Shown: positions 27,385 through 36,296 of the stretch, one piece after another
Layout of the letters: every line of letters starts with the position of its first letter
Numbering within the stretch: position 1 is the stretch's first letter
Origin: Consotaella aegiceratis
GTDB taxonomy: Bacteria > Pseudomonadota > Alphaproteobacteria > Rhizobiales > Rhizobiaceae
Direction: 5' to 3'
Assembly (NCBI RefSeq): GCF_036541425.1
Contig: NZ_JAZHFT010000001.1
Span: 186,001-250,000 of the forward strand
Length of the DNA: 64,000 nucleotides
Program-made: the position numbers and the translations under genes
The notes under the pieces: generated by a model
Database searches by the model: none
What the model was told of the DNA's origin: nothing
Seen by the model: the letters and a program-made list of their open reading frames with translations, nothing else

Positions 27385-28122
27385 ATGTACCGCCTTCTCT
27401 TCGCCTCCACCCTCACCCTCGCCGCCTCGCCCGCCCTGGCCGAGGACGTGTCCTACGAGGGGGCCGGCGCCAGCCTGACCGGCTATTATGCCGCCGCCGA
27501 CGAACCGAAAGGGCTCGTCGTCCTCGTTCACGATTGGGACGGGCTCGACGATTACGAACGGGGCCGCGCCGACATGATCGCCGAGCTCGGCTACGACGCC
27601 TTCGCGCTCGACATGTATGGGGCGGACACGCCGGCGGGCACGGTCGAGGAGCGCCGGGCGGCGACCGGCGCGCTCTATTCCGACCGCGAACGGATGCGCA
27701 CACTCATCGAAGCGGGGCTCGCCGAGGCCCGCAACCATTCCGACGCCGAAAAGGTCGTGGTGATGGGCTACTGCTTCGGTGGTGCCGTGGCGCTTGAGGC
27801 GGCGCGGTCCGGCGTGGTGGACGACGCCGCCGGCTATGCGACCTTCCACGGCGGCTTGGCGACGCCGGAAGGCCAGAGCTGGCCAAGCGACGTGGCGCCG
27901 CTGCTCATCATGCATGGCGGCGCCGACCAATCGGTGTCCATGTCCGACGTGACGGCGCTCTGGCAAGAGCTGGAGGGCGTCGGCGCCGACTATACGATCG
28001 AGGTCTATTCCGGCGCCCCCCATGCCTTTACCGTGAAGGGCAGCGACAGCTACCAGGAGCGCGCCGACGCGGAGAGCTGGCAGGCGTTTACCGAGTTCCT
28101 GAGCGACCAGCTCGGAAGCTGA
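27385..28122 (+). CDS. Exported dienelactone hydrolase family protein
   Basis: A 245-residue alpha/beta hydrolase with a signal peptide (MYRLLFASTLTLAASPALA, cleavage near residue 19), so it acts in the periplasm. The nucleophile is Cys130 in GYCFGG, the dienelactone hydrolase signature. The catalytic His is in GAPHAFTVKG near residue 214, with an acid in GGADQSV. The ATG at 27385 is chosen for the signal peptide and the GGAG upstream; the longer frame adds non-signal sequence. The substrate is unknown; many exported homologues are uncharacterised. Confidence 0.88.
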   Translation: MYRLLFASTLTLAASPALAEDVSYEGAGASLTGYYAAADEPKGLVVLVHDWDGLDDYERGRADMIAELGYDAFALDMYGADTPAGTVEERRAATGALYSDRERMRTLIEAGLAEARNHSDAEKVVVMGYCFGGAVALEAARSGVVDDAAGYATFHGGLATPEGQSWPSDVAPLLIMHGGADQSVSMSDVTALWQELEGVGADYTIEVYSGAPHAFTVKGSDSYQERADAESWQAFTEFLSDQLGS

Positions 28123-28136
28123 CCCCTGAGGCGGTG

Positions 28137-28164
28137 TCTCTCCCGTCCGCAACGGCGGGAGAGA
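28137..28164 (+). terminator. Hairpin after the dienelactone hydrolase gene
   Basis: TCTCTCCCG (28137-28145) pairs perfectly with CGGGAGAGA (28156-28164) across a 10-base loop, 15 bases after the stop codon. No T-run follows, so efficiency is uncertain. Confidence 0.45.
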
Positions 28165-28627
28165 GGTTCGCCCTGTCGCGCTGCGGCGTTCCGTCGCTGC
28201 CCGATGCCGATCCTATTGAACGCACGTCGGTTTGCACCGCGACGACGCTGCGGCGGTTGCCGGTCGATCGATGGATGCCTCGGGCCTTTTAGGCGCGGGG
28301 CATCAATGCCGGGTTGTCGCCGTCTTGCCGGGCAGTCTTGGCGGCGGTTCCGCCTCGTCCTTCGGTCTTCCGAGGACGCTTCATCATTCGGAGTCCGTCC
28401 GACCTTCGCCCTTTGGACAACTTATAGACGCATATGGTTTTGATCGGCCAGTGGTGGCGGCACTCCTAAAATCAGTTCGGCAGCCCGTTCCGAAACCTTA
28501 GAATTATTCTTCGCAACGCAGCAACGAATCCGTCATCGAAGCGTCATCCGGCTCTTGACGAGTGCTCGGAAAATCGTACCTTAGTAGTGCGTACAGTCGA
28601 TGACGCAGGCATTTCCAGGAGGACTCC

Positions 28628-28672
28628 ATGGAGCCACCGACGGAGCGACACCGCGATGATCGCAGGGGCTGA
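28628..28672 (+). CDS. Possible leader peptide, 14 codons
   Basis: A short frame encoding MEPPTERHRDDRRG, preceded by a perfect AGGAGG (28617-28622) at 5-base spacing and by a promoter-like TTGACG (28555-28560) and TACCTT (28577-28582). Two prolines and a cluster of Arg and Asp codons would make it sensitive to translation speed. A leader peptide normally precedes a regulated gene, yet no intact gene follows on this strand. It may be a remnant or part of a small RNA. Not recognised as a known family. Confidence 0.3.
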   Translation: MEPPTERHRDDRRG

Positions 28673-29059
28673 CGTTCGGGTCATTGTGTAGCGGATCTTT
28701 CACTGACGAGCACTCGGGAGCGGCTGAGGGAGCGGAGAGTCATCAAGAAGGCTCCCACTGAGCCTCTCCCGTTTGCATTATTCCAGGTTGTATCGATGCG
28801 TCTTGTGGCAGCCTCGCCCAAGGCGTTTTTTGGCGTCCGCCGTTTGTCGCCGTCTCCGAAGAGAGCACTCCCAGCAACACTTGGGCAAAGTTCTTGGATG
28901 GGCTTCCGTACGTCTGGAGCCGCAAGAGAACGTTGCGGGGCGTGTTTCGATGGGCTGCTTGTTCAATACCGACAGTCGAGATGTGAGCCTTACCGAGCGA
29001 GGGCTTCGTTTCCGTAAGGTGATGCATGCGGCGCTCGAACGGAGAGAATTCATGTCCGT

Positions 29060-29596
29060 TCAGAGATCGGCCACCCATTTTGATATCACGGCGGCGGCCT
29101 CCCCAGGGCTCATCTCGGTCGTGTCCAGCTTCAGCAAATTTTCCTCTTCTAAGCCAGCAAGAACTTTTCTTTCGGACTGATTTCTACGAGCCATGTCGGA
29201 ATCGCGCGGCTTGCGCTTCAAGTCTCGCTCTTCCGACCGGATCCGGCGGATATTCTCATCAAGATCACAACCGACATGGACGACGCAAAAAGGCGGCCGC
29301 GCCTTTCCTAAATTGACGATCCGCTGCCATTCGGCGGCGCCCCAATCGCTCTTGCCCGCCAGAACAGTGGTCAAGACAACGGGTTGATCCAACGGCAGCT
29401 TGAGAACGAGGTCATGTGCGATCGCTTCGACTTTTTCGACCGTCGCTTTGAACTCTGGCGACTTAAATTCCGTCAGCGCAAAGGCGATGTTGTAGACCGA
29501 ATGTATGTCGAGCAAGCGGCCATCCATAACGGCCGCGAGTTCGCGGCCGATGGAGAGCTTGCCGACACCCGGATAGCCATTCAGGACGATGATCAT
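29060..29596 (-). CDS. P-loop nucleotide kinase-like ATPase
   Basis: A 178-residue small AAA/shikimate-kinase-like protein. The Walker A loop is GYPGVGKLSIG at about residues 7-17, followed by a hydrophobic strand and the basic, LID-like region IRSEERDLKRKPRDSDMARR (roughly 118-137). The overall size and pattern match small kinases that phosphorylate a low-molecular-weight substrate; the zeta-toxin/CPT-like group is an alternative. It lies downstream of, and on the same strand as, the cytochrome c operon, but with a convergent-looking gap and lower GC than the operon. No partner gene suggests a substrate. Confidence 0.65.
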   Translation of the reverse strand: MIIVLNGYPGVGKLSIGRELAAVMDGRLLDIHSVYNIAFALTEFKSPEFKATVEKVEAIAHDLVLKLPLDQPVVLTTVLAGKSDWGAAEWQRIVNLGKARPPFCVVHVGCDLDENIRRIRSEERDLKRKPRDSDMARRNQSERKVLAGLEEENLLKLDTTEMSPGEAAAVISKWVADL

Positions 29597-29651
29597 CGAG
29601 TCTGATCTTGGTTCATGTCATCCAAGACGGCAAGTTTGGCCAATCGCGGTG

Positions 29652-30917
29652 TCAATTCGTTCCGGCCGCCTCCTGCTGCGAATACCAGAGCGCCGCCGCC
29701 TCGATCTCCTTGTCCGACATCTGATCGGCGATCTTGTCCATCACGTTGGCATAGCTGGTGCCGCCGCGCGTCCCGTCTTTCCAGAGATGGAGATGAGTCG
29801 ACAGGTACCATTTCGGCTGGCCCGCAAGATAGGGGTAGTCCGGATGCTCGACATGCCCCGTCTCGCCATGGCAGCTTTCGCAAGCGGGAATCTTGCGCTC
29901 CGGCAGGCCGTCGCGCGCCAGGGTGCGACCGAGATCGAGCGGCGCCTCGCTTTCGGCGGCCGCCTTGGCGTCGGCCAACGGCTCCCGCGGTCCGGACGTC
30001 GGCGGGATCGCGCGCTGCGATGCCGCCTGGTGCGGCTCGGGGTCGTCGGATGCCAATGCGCGAGCGACGGCCGGGCAGTCTGCCGCCCCGGCTTGCGACG
30101 AACCGTGCGGCTGCTCGGCATAATAATCGGCCAGCCGCTTCAGGATCGCCGCGTCGTAGCGCTTGGCCGGCGGCTCCATGAAACCGCTCTCGCGGGTGCC
30201 GTAGGAAAAGGCCTGCAGCGTCGCGAACAGATAGTCCGCCGGCTGGCCGGCGAGGATGGGAAACGCGGCTGTCGGGCCGGCCCCGCGGCCGTCCTTGCCG
30301 TGACAGCGCGAACAATCGGCGAGCGCATTCTCGAACGTCGCATTGGCGGCGTCCTGGTTCTTCGAGTTCACCGCCTGGGTGGCCTCCTCGCCATAGGCGT
30401 AGCGCTGATAATCCTCCGTCGACATCGAGGGCAGCGCCTTCAGGAAGGCGACCTGCGCCCAGATCTCGTCGTCGCGCTCCTGGCTCGGCCAGGCCGGCAT
30501 GCCGGTGTATTTGATCCCGTGCTTGACGATCCAGAACAGCTCGCGGTCCGCGTAATCGCCGACGGTGCCGGCCAACCGCGGCGGGGCCGGCGTCATCGAC
30601 TGGATGACCGGCGACTGCGGCTCGGCGGGGCTGCCATGGCACGGCGCGCATTCGCCGGCAAAGTGGCCGGCCGCCCGCTTGATCAAGGCCGGATCCGTGA
30701 GGTCGATATCCTCGGGCACGCTGATCCCCAGCGACTGCTTTTGCGCCGCGTTCTGCATGGTCCAGTGCAGGAACCAGGCCCAAGGCGGAAAATGGCCCGA
30801 CGAGGCGCGGATCGGCACCAGGCCGGACCAGGCGTAGCCGAAGCCGAGCACCGCGAGCACGACGACGGTGCCGACGAGACGTTTCCAGGTAACGGTGAAA
30901 GCAATTCGTTTCCGCAT
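29652..30917 (-). CDS. Three-haem membrane-anchored cytochrome c
   Basis: A 421-residue cytochrome anchored by one N-terminal helix (about 14-32), with the rest in the periplasm. Three CxxCH haem sites are visible: C90-C93-H94 (CAPCH), C202-C205-H206 (CSRCH) and C346-C349-H350 (CESCH). Likely distal methionines lie in TGMPAW and similar loops. The arrangement of linked cytochrome c domains resembles electron carriers that feed terminal oxidases or alcohol dehydrogenases. The start overlaps the stop of the preceding membrane-protein gene by one base (TGATG), tying it to the oxidase operon; donation of electrons to that oxidase is inferred. Confidence 0.88.
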   Translation of the reverse strand: MRKRIAFTVTWKRLVGTVVVLAVLGFGYAWSGLVPIRASSGHFPPWAWFLHWTMQNAAQKQSLGISVPEDIDLTDPALIKRAAGHFAGECAPCHGSPAEPQSPVIQSMTPAPPRLAGTVGDYADRELFWIVKHGIKYTGMPAWPSQERDDEIWAQVAFLKALPSMSTEDYQRYAYGEEATQAVNSKNQDAANATFENALADCSRCHGKDGRGAGPTAAFPILAGQPADYLFATLQAFSYGTRESGFMEPPAKRYDAAILKRLADYYAEQPHGSSQAGAADCPAVARALASDDPEPHQAASQRAIPPTSGPREPLADAKAAAESEAPLDLGRTLARDGLPERKIPACESCHGETGHVEHPDYPYLAGQPKWYLSTHLHLWKDGTRGGTSYANVMDKIADQMSDKEIEAAALWYSQQEAAGTN

Positions 30918-31300
30918 CAGCGGCAATCCGAGATCAAGAGGACGGGCAGAACGTTGAAGACGACGCCGATCAGCGACAGTCCGGCGAGGAGTACGGTGGA
31001 GAACTCGAGAAAGCGCTCGCGGTTCTCCGGCGTGTCGAGATCGTGCCGCGTGCCGCCGCCATGGCCGCGCCATTCGCGCAAGGCGCGCGCGAAGCCGAAG
31101 CCGAAGCCGATGATGCCGAGCGCCGCGACGGTAAGGACGCCGATGATCAGCCGGGTGCCGGCGATGCTCTCGAACAGCATGGCATTGGGGGCGCAGACCG
31201 ATGCCGCCAGTCCATAGCTCGCCACGAAATGCAGCGCCCAGACGCCCGGCGCCGCAATCAGCGTCCAGACGTTGTCGCGGGTTTCCTTGCCAAGGGTCAT
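30917..31300 (-). CDS. Small membrane protein of the oxidase operon
   Basis: A 127-residue protein with three hydrophobic segments, about 12-34 (TLIAAPGVWALHFVASYGLA), 51-71 and 101-122. It occupies the place where many bacterial cox operons encode a small assembly or accessory subunit, but I do not recognise a named family. The ATG at 31300 is supported by GGGAGCG upstream. The stop and the next start share a base, so translation is coupled to the cytochrome gene. A 241-bp gap with a large inverted repeat separates it from the subunit I/III gene. Confidence 0.75.
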   Translation of the reverse strand: MTLGKETRDNVWTLIAAPGVWALHFVASYGLAASVCAPNAMLFESIAGTRLIIGVLTVAALGIIGFGFGFARALREWRGHGGGTRHDLDTPENRERFLEFSTVLLAGLSLIGVVFNVLPVLLISDCR

Positions 31301-31378
31301 GTATTCGCTCCCTGGAATCCGGCCGGCCGCTTCTGTTCGGGCTGCCGGCTCCGATACCCTTGCCGACGCTCCACGGTC

Positions 31379-31508
31379 GTCATCCTCGGGCTCCGTCCCG
31401 AGGATCCAGGTCTTTTTCTCTGAACGATCGATGGCCAATCGGCATCTTGAACCCATTCGAGCAGATTCCCCCAAGCTTTGGGTCCTCGGGACGGAGCCCG
31501 AGGATGAC
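31379..31508. repeat. Paired REP-like inverted repeat inside the oxidase operon
   Basis: A 26-bp sequence at 31379-31404 is the exact reverse complement of 31483-31508. Each arm is itself a palindrome (CCTCGGG, CTCCGT, CCCGAGG), so it can form two short hairpins or one long one. The organisation, two inverted palindromes around a short central stretch in an operon gap, is that of REP/BIME-type mosaic elements; similar CCTCGGG-rich repeats occur in rhizobial genomes. It could affect expression between the upstream and downstream operon halves. Confidence 0.8.
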
Positions 31509-31541
31509 GGCGGAAGGTACCGGACATCATCGCCCCCCCAC

Positions 31542-34085
31542 CTAGACGACCAGCGGGAACAGCGAGATGGTGACGACCGTCACCAGTGCCGTGCCGACGG
31601 CGAAATGCCAGTAGAGCGCGACGTTCGACAGATCGATGTCGAAGACGGGCGTCAGCTTGCCGGCCAACGACCGTGCCAGGCAGTAGGCCAGCATCAAGGC
31701 GCCGGCCGCGCCGTGGGCGGCGGTCCAGATCGCAAGCGTCCAGACGATCGCCGGGTAGACATGAACCGACGGATCGAGCCCGGTCGTATAGGGCGCCCAG
31801 AGAAGCGCGGTGGAGGCGACCAGCGCCAGGCCGGCGGCGCCGCCCATCAAAGCCCGCGACAGGTCCACCCGGTCCGCCTTGTTGGCCCGGAACGCGGCCT
31901 GCGTACTGCCCCATGCCGCGGCGAAGAGGATCAGCGACACGACCGGCCAGAACAGACCCGGCCCCTCCGATACCGGCGGCGGGAAGTCGGGATGGATGGT
32001 GAAGAAGAAATAGTAGCCGAAGGCGAGCCCGGCGAAGGCCGTGGCATCGCCGGTCATGGTGATCATCATCGCCCACCAGCCGACCGAATGCGGGCCGGAC
32101 CGATAAAGCGGAAGGACGAGGCCGAGCCCGACGTCCTTTTCCATCTTCTCGGGCACCACCGCCGTGCCGCGCCACAGCCAGACCATGATCGAGATAGTGG
32201 AGAGCACCATGGACACGATGGTGAGCATCCACCAATGGAAGGTGGCGAAGATGAAGACAGCGCCGGTGAGCACGGCGGCCGCCATGGTCATGAAGGTCGG
32301 TCCCGGCACGCGCAGGCACTGGATCGGCCGCGCGTCGAGCACCGAGGTCACCAGCGTCTCGCGATAGCCCTCCTCCGCGTCCGGCAGATAGAACTGGCCG
32401 CTGTCCACCTTCTCCATCAGATCGGGCTGATCCCACAGCGGATAGCGGCTTTGGACGTAAGGCACCGAGCGCACACCCCAGTCTTCGCTCGGCATCTCGA
32501 TCAGCCATTCCAGCGTGCCGGCGTTCCAGGGATTGCGGCGGGCATAGGGTTCCTTGCCTCTCGGCCGCAGGACGTCGAACACCACAACCAGAAAGCCGGC
32601 GGCGAAGACGAAGGCGCCGATGGTGGAAATCAGGTTCGGCAGCTCGAAGCCGAGGCCGGCCGGATAGGTCCAGATGCGCCGGGGCATCCCCATCAGCCCG
32701 GCGAAGTGCATCGGCATGAACGCGACGTTGAAGCCGACGAACATCAGCCAGAACGCGACCTTGCCGAGCCGGTCGGACAGCATGCGGTCCGACACCACCG
32801 GCCAGAAATAATAGACGCCGGCGATCACCGGAAACAGCATGCCACCGATCAGCACGTAATGCAGATGGGCGACGACGAAGTAGCTGTCGTGCGCCTGCCA
32901 GTCGAACGGCGCCACCGCCACCATGACGCCCGTCAGGCCGCCGAGGACGAAAATCGCCAGGAAGCCGGAGACGAACAGCATCGGCACCGAATAGATCACC
33001 CGGCCGGAGAGCAGCGTCGCCAGGAACACAAAGATCTGGACGCCGGTCGGGATCGCCACAGCCTCCGATGCGGCCACGAAGAAGCCGAGCGAGATCGACG
33101 GCAACCCCGTGGCGTACATGTGATGCACCCAGAGGCCGAAGGAGATGAAGCCGGTGCCGACGGCGGCAAGCACGATCCAGGAATAGCCGAGGATCGGGCG
33201 CTGCGCGAAGGTCGGCACGATCATCGCCACCAGGGCGACGGCCGGCAGGAAGACGATGTAGACCTCCGGATGGCCGAAGATCCAGAACAGATGCTGCCAC
33301 AGCACCGGGTCGCCGCCGCGCTCCGGATCGAAGAACGGCCAGCCGAACAACCGCTCCAGTTCGAACAGGATGTCGCCGGCGATCAGCGGAGGAAAGGCGA
33401 AGAGGATCATGCCGGCGACGACCAGCACGTACCAGGCGTAAAGCGGCATCAGATTGATGCGCATGCCCGGCGGCCGACATTTCAGCGTGCCGACGATGAG
33501 CTCGACGGCGGCGGCGATCGAGGCGACCTCGATGAAGGAAAGGCCGAGCAACCAGATGTCGGCGCCATAGCCCGGGGTGAAGCGTTCCTGGGTGGTCAGC
33601 GGCGGATACATGAACCAGCCGCCGTCGGGCGCCGCGCCGAAGAAGATCGATCCGCAGACGAAGATGCCGCCGATCAGGAAGCACCAATAGCCGAAGGCCG
33701 ACAGGCGCGGAAACGGCAGGTCGCGCGCGCCCAGCATCTGCGGCAACAGGATGATCGCCACGGCCTCGAAGATCGGCACGGCGAACAGGAACATCATCGC
33801 CGTGCCGTGCAGCGTGTAGGCCTGGTTGTAGAAGGATGCGGTCAGGAAGTCGTTCTCGGGCACCGCCAGCTGCACGCGGACCAGAAGCGCCAGAACGCCG
33901 GCGAACAGCATGAAGGCGAAGGCGGTGGCGGTATACCAGACGCCCACCTCGGTGTTGTTGACCGCCGACCAGTAGCGCCAGCCCTTCGGTGCGTTCCAGG
34001 CGGCGCGCAACCGATCCTCCTGCGCCGTCTTCGTCGCCTCGTCCGGTGGCCCGCAGGGCGGGGTGTGCCATTCGGGATGGGTCAT
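31542..34085 (-). CDS. Cytochrome c oxidase, fused subunits I and III
   Basis: An 847-residue membrane protein in which subunit I (about 1-570) is followed in frame by a subunit III domain (about 610-847). It reduces oxygen and pumps protons. Ligands are visible: haem a H93 (TLHG) and H408, CuB H272 with Tyr276 (HPEVY) and H321/H322 (WVHHMY), and haem a3 H406 (FVVAHLHYV). The helix region after H93 (AVPIFEAVAIILLPQML) differs from mitochondrial-type subunit I. The start overlaps the subunit II stop (ATGA). Similar fusions occur in coxMNOP-type and caa3-type oxidases. Confidence 0.93.
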   Translation of the reverse strand: MTHPEWHTPPCGPPDEATKTAQEDRLRAAWNAPKGWRYWSAVNNTEVGVWYTATAFAFMLFAGVLALLVRVQLAVPENDFLTASFYNQAYTLHGTAMMFLFAVPIFEAVAIILLPQMLGARDLPFPRLSAFGYWCFLIGGIFVCGSIFFGAAPDGGWFMYPPLTTQERFTPGYGADIWLLGLSFIEVASIAAAVELIVGTLKCRPPGMRINLMPLYAWYVLVVAGMILFAFPPLIAGDILFELERLFGWPFFDPERGGDPVLWQHLFWIFGHPEVYIVFLPAVALVAMIVPTFAQRPILGYSWIVLAAVGTGFISFGLWVHHMYATGLPSISLGFFVAASEAVAIPTGVQIFVFLATLLSGRVIYSVPMLFVSGFLAIFVLGGLTGVMVAVAPFDWQAHDSYFVVAHLHYVLIGGMLFPVIAGVYYFWPVVSDRMLSDRLGKVAFWLMFVGFNVAFMPMHFAGLMGMPRRIWTYPAGLGFELPNLISTIGAFVFAAGFLVVVFDVLRPRGKEPYARRNPWNAGTLEWLIEMPSEDWGVRSVPYVQSRYPLWDQPDLMEKVDSGQFYLPDAEEGYRETLVTSVLDARPIQCLRVPGPTFMTMAAAVLTGAVFIFATFHWWMLTIVSMVLSTISIMVWLWRGTAVVPEKMEKDVGLGLVLPLYRSGPHSVGWWAMMITMTGDATAFAGLAFGYYFFFTIHPDFPPPVSEGPGLFWPVVSLILFAAAWGSTQAAFRANKADRVDLSRALMGGAAGLALVASTALLWAPYTTGLDPSVHVYPAIVWTLAIWTAAHGAAGALMLAYCLARSLAGKLTPVFDIDLSNVALYWHFAVGTALVTVVTISLFPLVV

Positions 34086-35086
34086 TTCAGGCCCTCCAGC
34101 CAAGCGGCGATGGCCTCGATCTCGTCGTCGGCCAGCATGCCGAAAGCCGGCATCTCGACCCCCGGCTTGAGATGATCGGGGGCGCGGACGAAGTCGGCCA
34201 TCGATCCCGTGGCCACCGGTAGCAAACCGGCTGCGATGGTCCGGCGAGCACCGACATGGGTGAGGTTGGGTCCGACCTTACCCCCGGCGTCCGTGCCGCG
34301 CACCGCGTGGCAGGCGCCGCAACCCGCCTTCAGAAATGCCGTGAGGCCCGGATGATCGGCGCTGCCGGCCGGCTCGGCCATGGCCGCGACATGCGCCTCG
34401 TAGTCGGCCTCAGGAGCGACGACGACGCGAAACCCCATCTGGGCGTGCGCCTCGCCGCAGAATTCCGCGCAGATGCCGTTGTAGACGCCCTCGCGCATCG
34501 GCTCGACGACGAGACGATTGACCCGGCCCGGAATGGCGTCGACCTTACCGGCGATCGCCGGCACCCAGAAGGAGTGGATCACGTCCGGGCTGGAGATCAA
34601 AAGCGTCGAGCGCCGGCCCACCGGCAGCCACAGCTCGTTAGCGCCTTCGACGCCGCCTCGGGGAAGCGTCCGGCCGACGCCGGGCTCGGCCTCGACATCG
34701 TAGCGGATCCGCCACCAGAAGCGTTCCGCCGAAATCGCGATGGTCGGCCCATCCGCTTGCCGGCGAAGCTGCGGCATCAACATGAGGCCATAGACGACGA
34801 GGCCGAGAAGCACGACCACGGGAAAGATGCCGCCACCCCACAGGATCAGACGCCCACCCGCGCGCTCGGAGATGGTATTGCGCCGGGTCCGCACCGCATG
34901 AAGCGAGACGCCAACGACGACGAGCCAGATGACGCAAGCCGCGGCCAGCATAACCAAGAACAGCATCCGCACGCGGGCTGCCTCCGTGCCGCCGGAGGTG
35001 AAGGTCGACTGCGGTCCGTCACAGGCCGCTAGGACAAAAGACGTCGCCGCGAGCGCGATGATTGCTGGGCCGCGCCGACCGGCCAC
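34082..35086 (-). CDS. Cytochrome c oxidase subunit II fused to cytochrome c
   Basis: A 334-residue lipoprotein-like subunit of a caa3-type oxidase. Lipobox Cys22 (FVLAAC) is followed by two membrane helices (about 40-63 and 80-104). The cupredoxin domain has a complete CuA site: H171 (VIHSFW), C206, E208, C210, H214 and M217 in CAEFCGEAHAQM. A C-terminal cytochrome c domain has C256-C259-H260 (CGACH) and a distal Met in MPAFGM. The GTG at 35086 is chosen because the signal sequence begins there; no strong Shine-Dalgarno is seen, and the frame stays open to 35284. It is the first gene of the operon. Confidence 0.9.
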   Translation of the reverse strand: MAGRRGPAIIALAATSFVLAACDGPQSTFTSGGTEAARVRMLFLVMLAAACVIWLVVVGVSLHAVRTRRNTISERAGGRLILWGGGIFPVVVLLGLVVYGLMLMPQLRRQADGPTIAISAERFWWRIRYDVEAEPGVGRTLPRGGVEGANELWLPVGRRSTLLISSPDVIHSFWVPAIAGKVDAIPGRVNRLVVEPMREGVYNGICAEFCGEAHAQMGFRVVVAPEADYEAHVAAMAEPAGSADHPGLTAFLKAGCGACHAVRGTDAGGKVGPNLTHVGARRTIAAGLLPVATGSMADFVRAPDHLKPGVEMPAFGMLADDEIEAIAAWLEGLK

Positions 35087-35463
35087 CGGCCGCGTCGTCG
35101 GGATCGGTGGACCTTTGCACCATCCCGGTCGTGGCGGGGCGTCCGCCCCATCGCTTCGTTCGTCTCCTGAACTCAGGATGCCACCTTTCCAACGCCGTTG
35201 CGGCCCTGCTCGGCGCCGCGCGCGCATCGCCACGATCTGCCGCGGAGTCCTCCGGCCACGCCTGTTCTGCTGCCGGCCCCGCACGGGTTATGTCGCTGCA
35301 GGCGGCCCGATCAACCCCGCGACGAGGCGGCATCAGCGCCGGGAAAGCTTAGTCGTCCACATTTAGCTGGAGCGTCGACCCTCGCATCTGAACGAGACAG
35401 GCCTAGCTAAAAAACCTGGTTGCCGGCCGGGATGGGACAACATGCGTCAGGACGAAGAAGATC
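35087..35463. other. Divergent intergenic region
   Basis: This gap lies between the oxidase operon (minus) and the metallopeptidase gene (plus). The subunit II frame remains open to 35284, so a longer N-terminus is possible but does not look like a membrane protein. No confident promoter, operator or extra gene was seen. Confidence 0.4.
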
Positions 35464-35889
35464 ATGGGGCGTCTCGACAACAGCGGTGACTGGCATCGTC
35501 GAGCCGCACCCAGCCTTGAAGAAATCGAAGCTCTGGCCATCGAAGCCTATGCCACGATGCCGCCGGAGTTTCGCAGTCTGTGTGGCGAGATCAGCTTCAT
35601 CGTTGCCGACTTTCCGGAAGACGAGGTCGTCGAGGAAATGGAGCTGGAAAGCGCGTTCGACCTGCTCGGCCTCTTCGAAGGGCTGCCGATCGGTGCGGCG
35701 GCCACGCCCTTCACCGGCGAGATCCCCAACCGGATCTTCCTGTTTCGCCGCCCCATCATCGACTACTGGGCCGAACACGACGAGACGCTCGGCGACATCG
35801 TGAGCCATGTTCTGATCCATGAGATCGGCCACCATTTTGGCCTGTCGGACGAGGACATGGAAGAGCTGGAGGCCCGCGCCGACCTCTGA
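35464..35889 (+). CDS. Metallopeptidase family protein, minimal zincin
   Basis: A 141-residue small zinc protease of the family formerly called DUF1025/Zincin_1. The HExxH motif is H119-E120-x-x-H123 within HEIGHHFGLSDEDMEELE, where the trailing acidic residues could provide the third ligand. The body has the family pattern EFRSLCGEISFIVADFPEDE, and LFRRPIIDYWAEHDETLGDIV before the active site. These proteins are common in Hyphomicrobiales; substrates are unknown. It is a single gene; the ATG at 35464 gives the normal family length. Confidence 0.85.
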   Translation: MGRLDNSGDWHRRAAPSLEEIEALAIEAYATMPPEFRSLCGEISFIVADFPEDEVVEEMELESAFDLLGLFEGLPIGAAATPFTGEIPNRIFLFRRPIIDYWAEHDETLGDIVSHVLIHEIGHHFGLSDEDMEELEARADL

Positions 35890-35921
35890 GGCCGGCGAGC
35901 CAAGCCGCCGGACCTCCGATC

Positions 35922-36128
35922 CTACTGCTCCGAGAGCTTCATGTCGGGATGGTAGTCCTTGCCCTCGACCTCCTTCACGACCGCCTGCCCGCAGCGCAGC
36001 GCGCCGGCTGTGGCGTCGAAGGCATAGGTCGGGCTGCCGTGCAACTGCCAGCCCTGGTTCAGCGCCGCCGTCACCTTATGGCAGAAGCTGGAATCGTCCG
36101 GACCGGTGAGAAAGCGATAGAGTTTCAT
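35922..36128 (-). CDS. DUF1737 domain protein
   Basis: A 68-residue protein matching the DUF1737 pattern: MKLYRFLTGPDDSSFCHKV, then ALNQGWQLHGSPTY and a conserved ending around VVKEVEG. These are small cytosolic proteins of unknown function. The ATG at 36128 starts the domain exactly; the long frame that continues upstream overlaps leuD and is a shadow. It converges with the metallopeptidase gene 32 bp away and is divergent from leuD. Confidence 0.75.
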   Translation of the reverse strand: MKLYRFLTGPDDSSFCHKVTAALNQGWQLHGSPTYAFDATAGALRCGQAVVKEVEGKDYHPDMKLSEQ

Positions 36129-36296
36129 GGCGTTGCTTCTTCGGCTGGCGTCGGCAGCCAGATCGGGAGCCGCATCGACGGGGCCGGCAGGGCTTGCCCG
36201 ATTTTCGGGGCGGGCGCAATCGGCGGGTTCGATGTTTGCCGTTTCTCGCGAAGGTGATAACAGAACTGGCTCGAGTCCGAACCGAGAGATGATCCG

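Larger units (their letters stand above)
28123..29059. other. Long intergenic region with no confident gene
   Basis: These 937 bases hold no protein I can recognise on either strand. Short overlapping open frames on both strands around 28743-29180 have no coding character I can support. Features seen are a hairpin (28137-28164), a TTGACG / TACCTT promoter-like pair at 28555-28582, and a 14-codon open frame with an excellent ribosome site at 28628. The stretch is less GC-rich than its flanks and could contain debris of a lost gene. Confidence 0.5.

Noticed and set aside
28743..29180. Overlapping short frames on both strands in the long gap
   Set aside because: No recognisable domain in any frame, no convincing ribosome sites, and the frames overlap antisense to each other.
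31272..34175. A 967-residue plus-strand open frame across the oxidase genes
   Set aside because: It is the mirror of the subunit I/III gene, is full of His, Arg and Asp runs without any domain, and the minus-strand protein has all haem and copper ligands.
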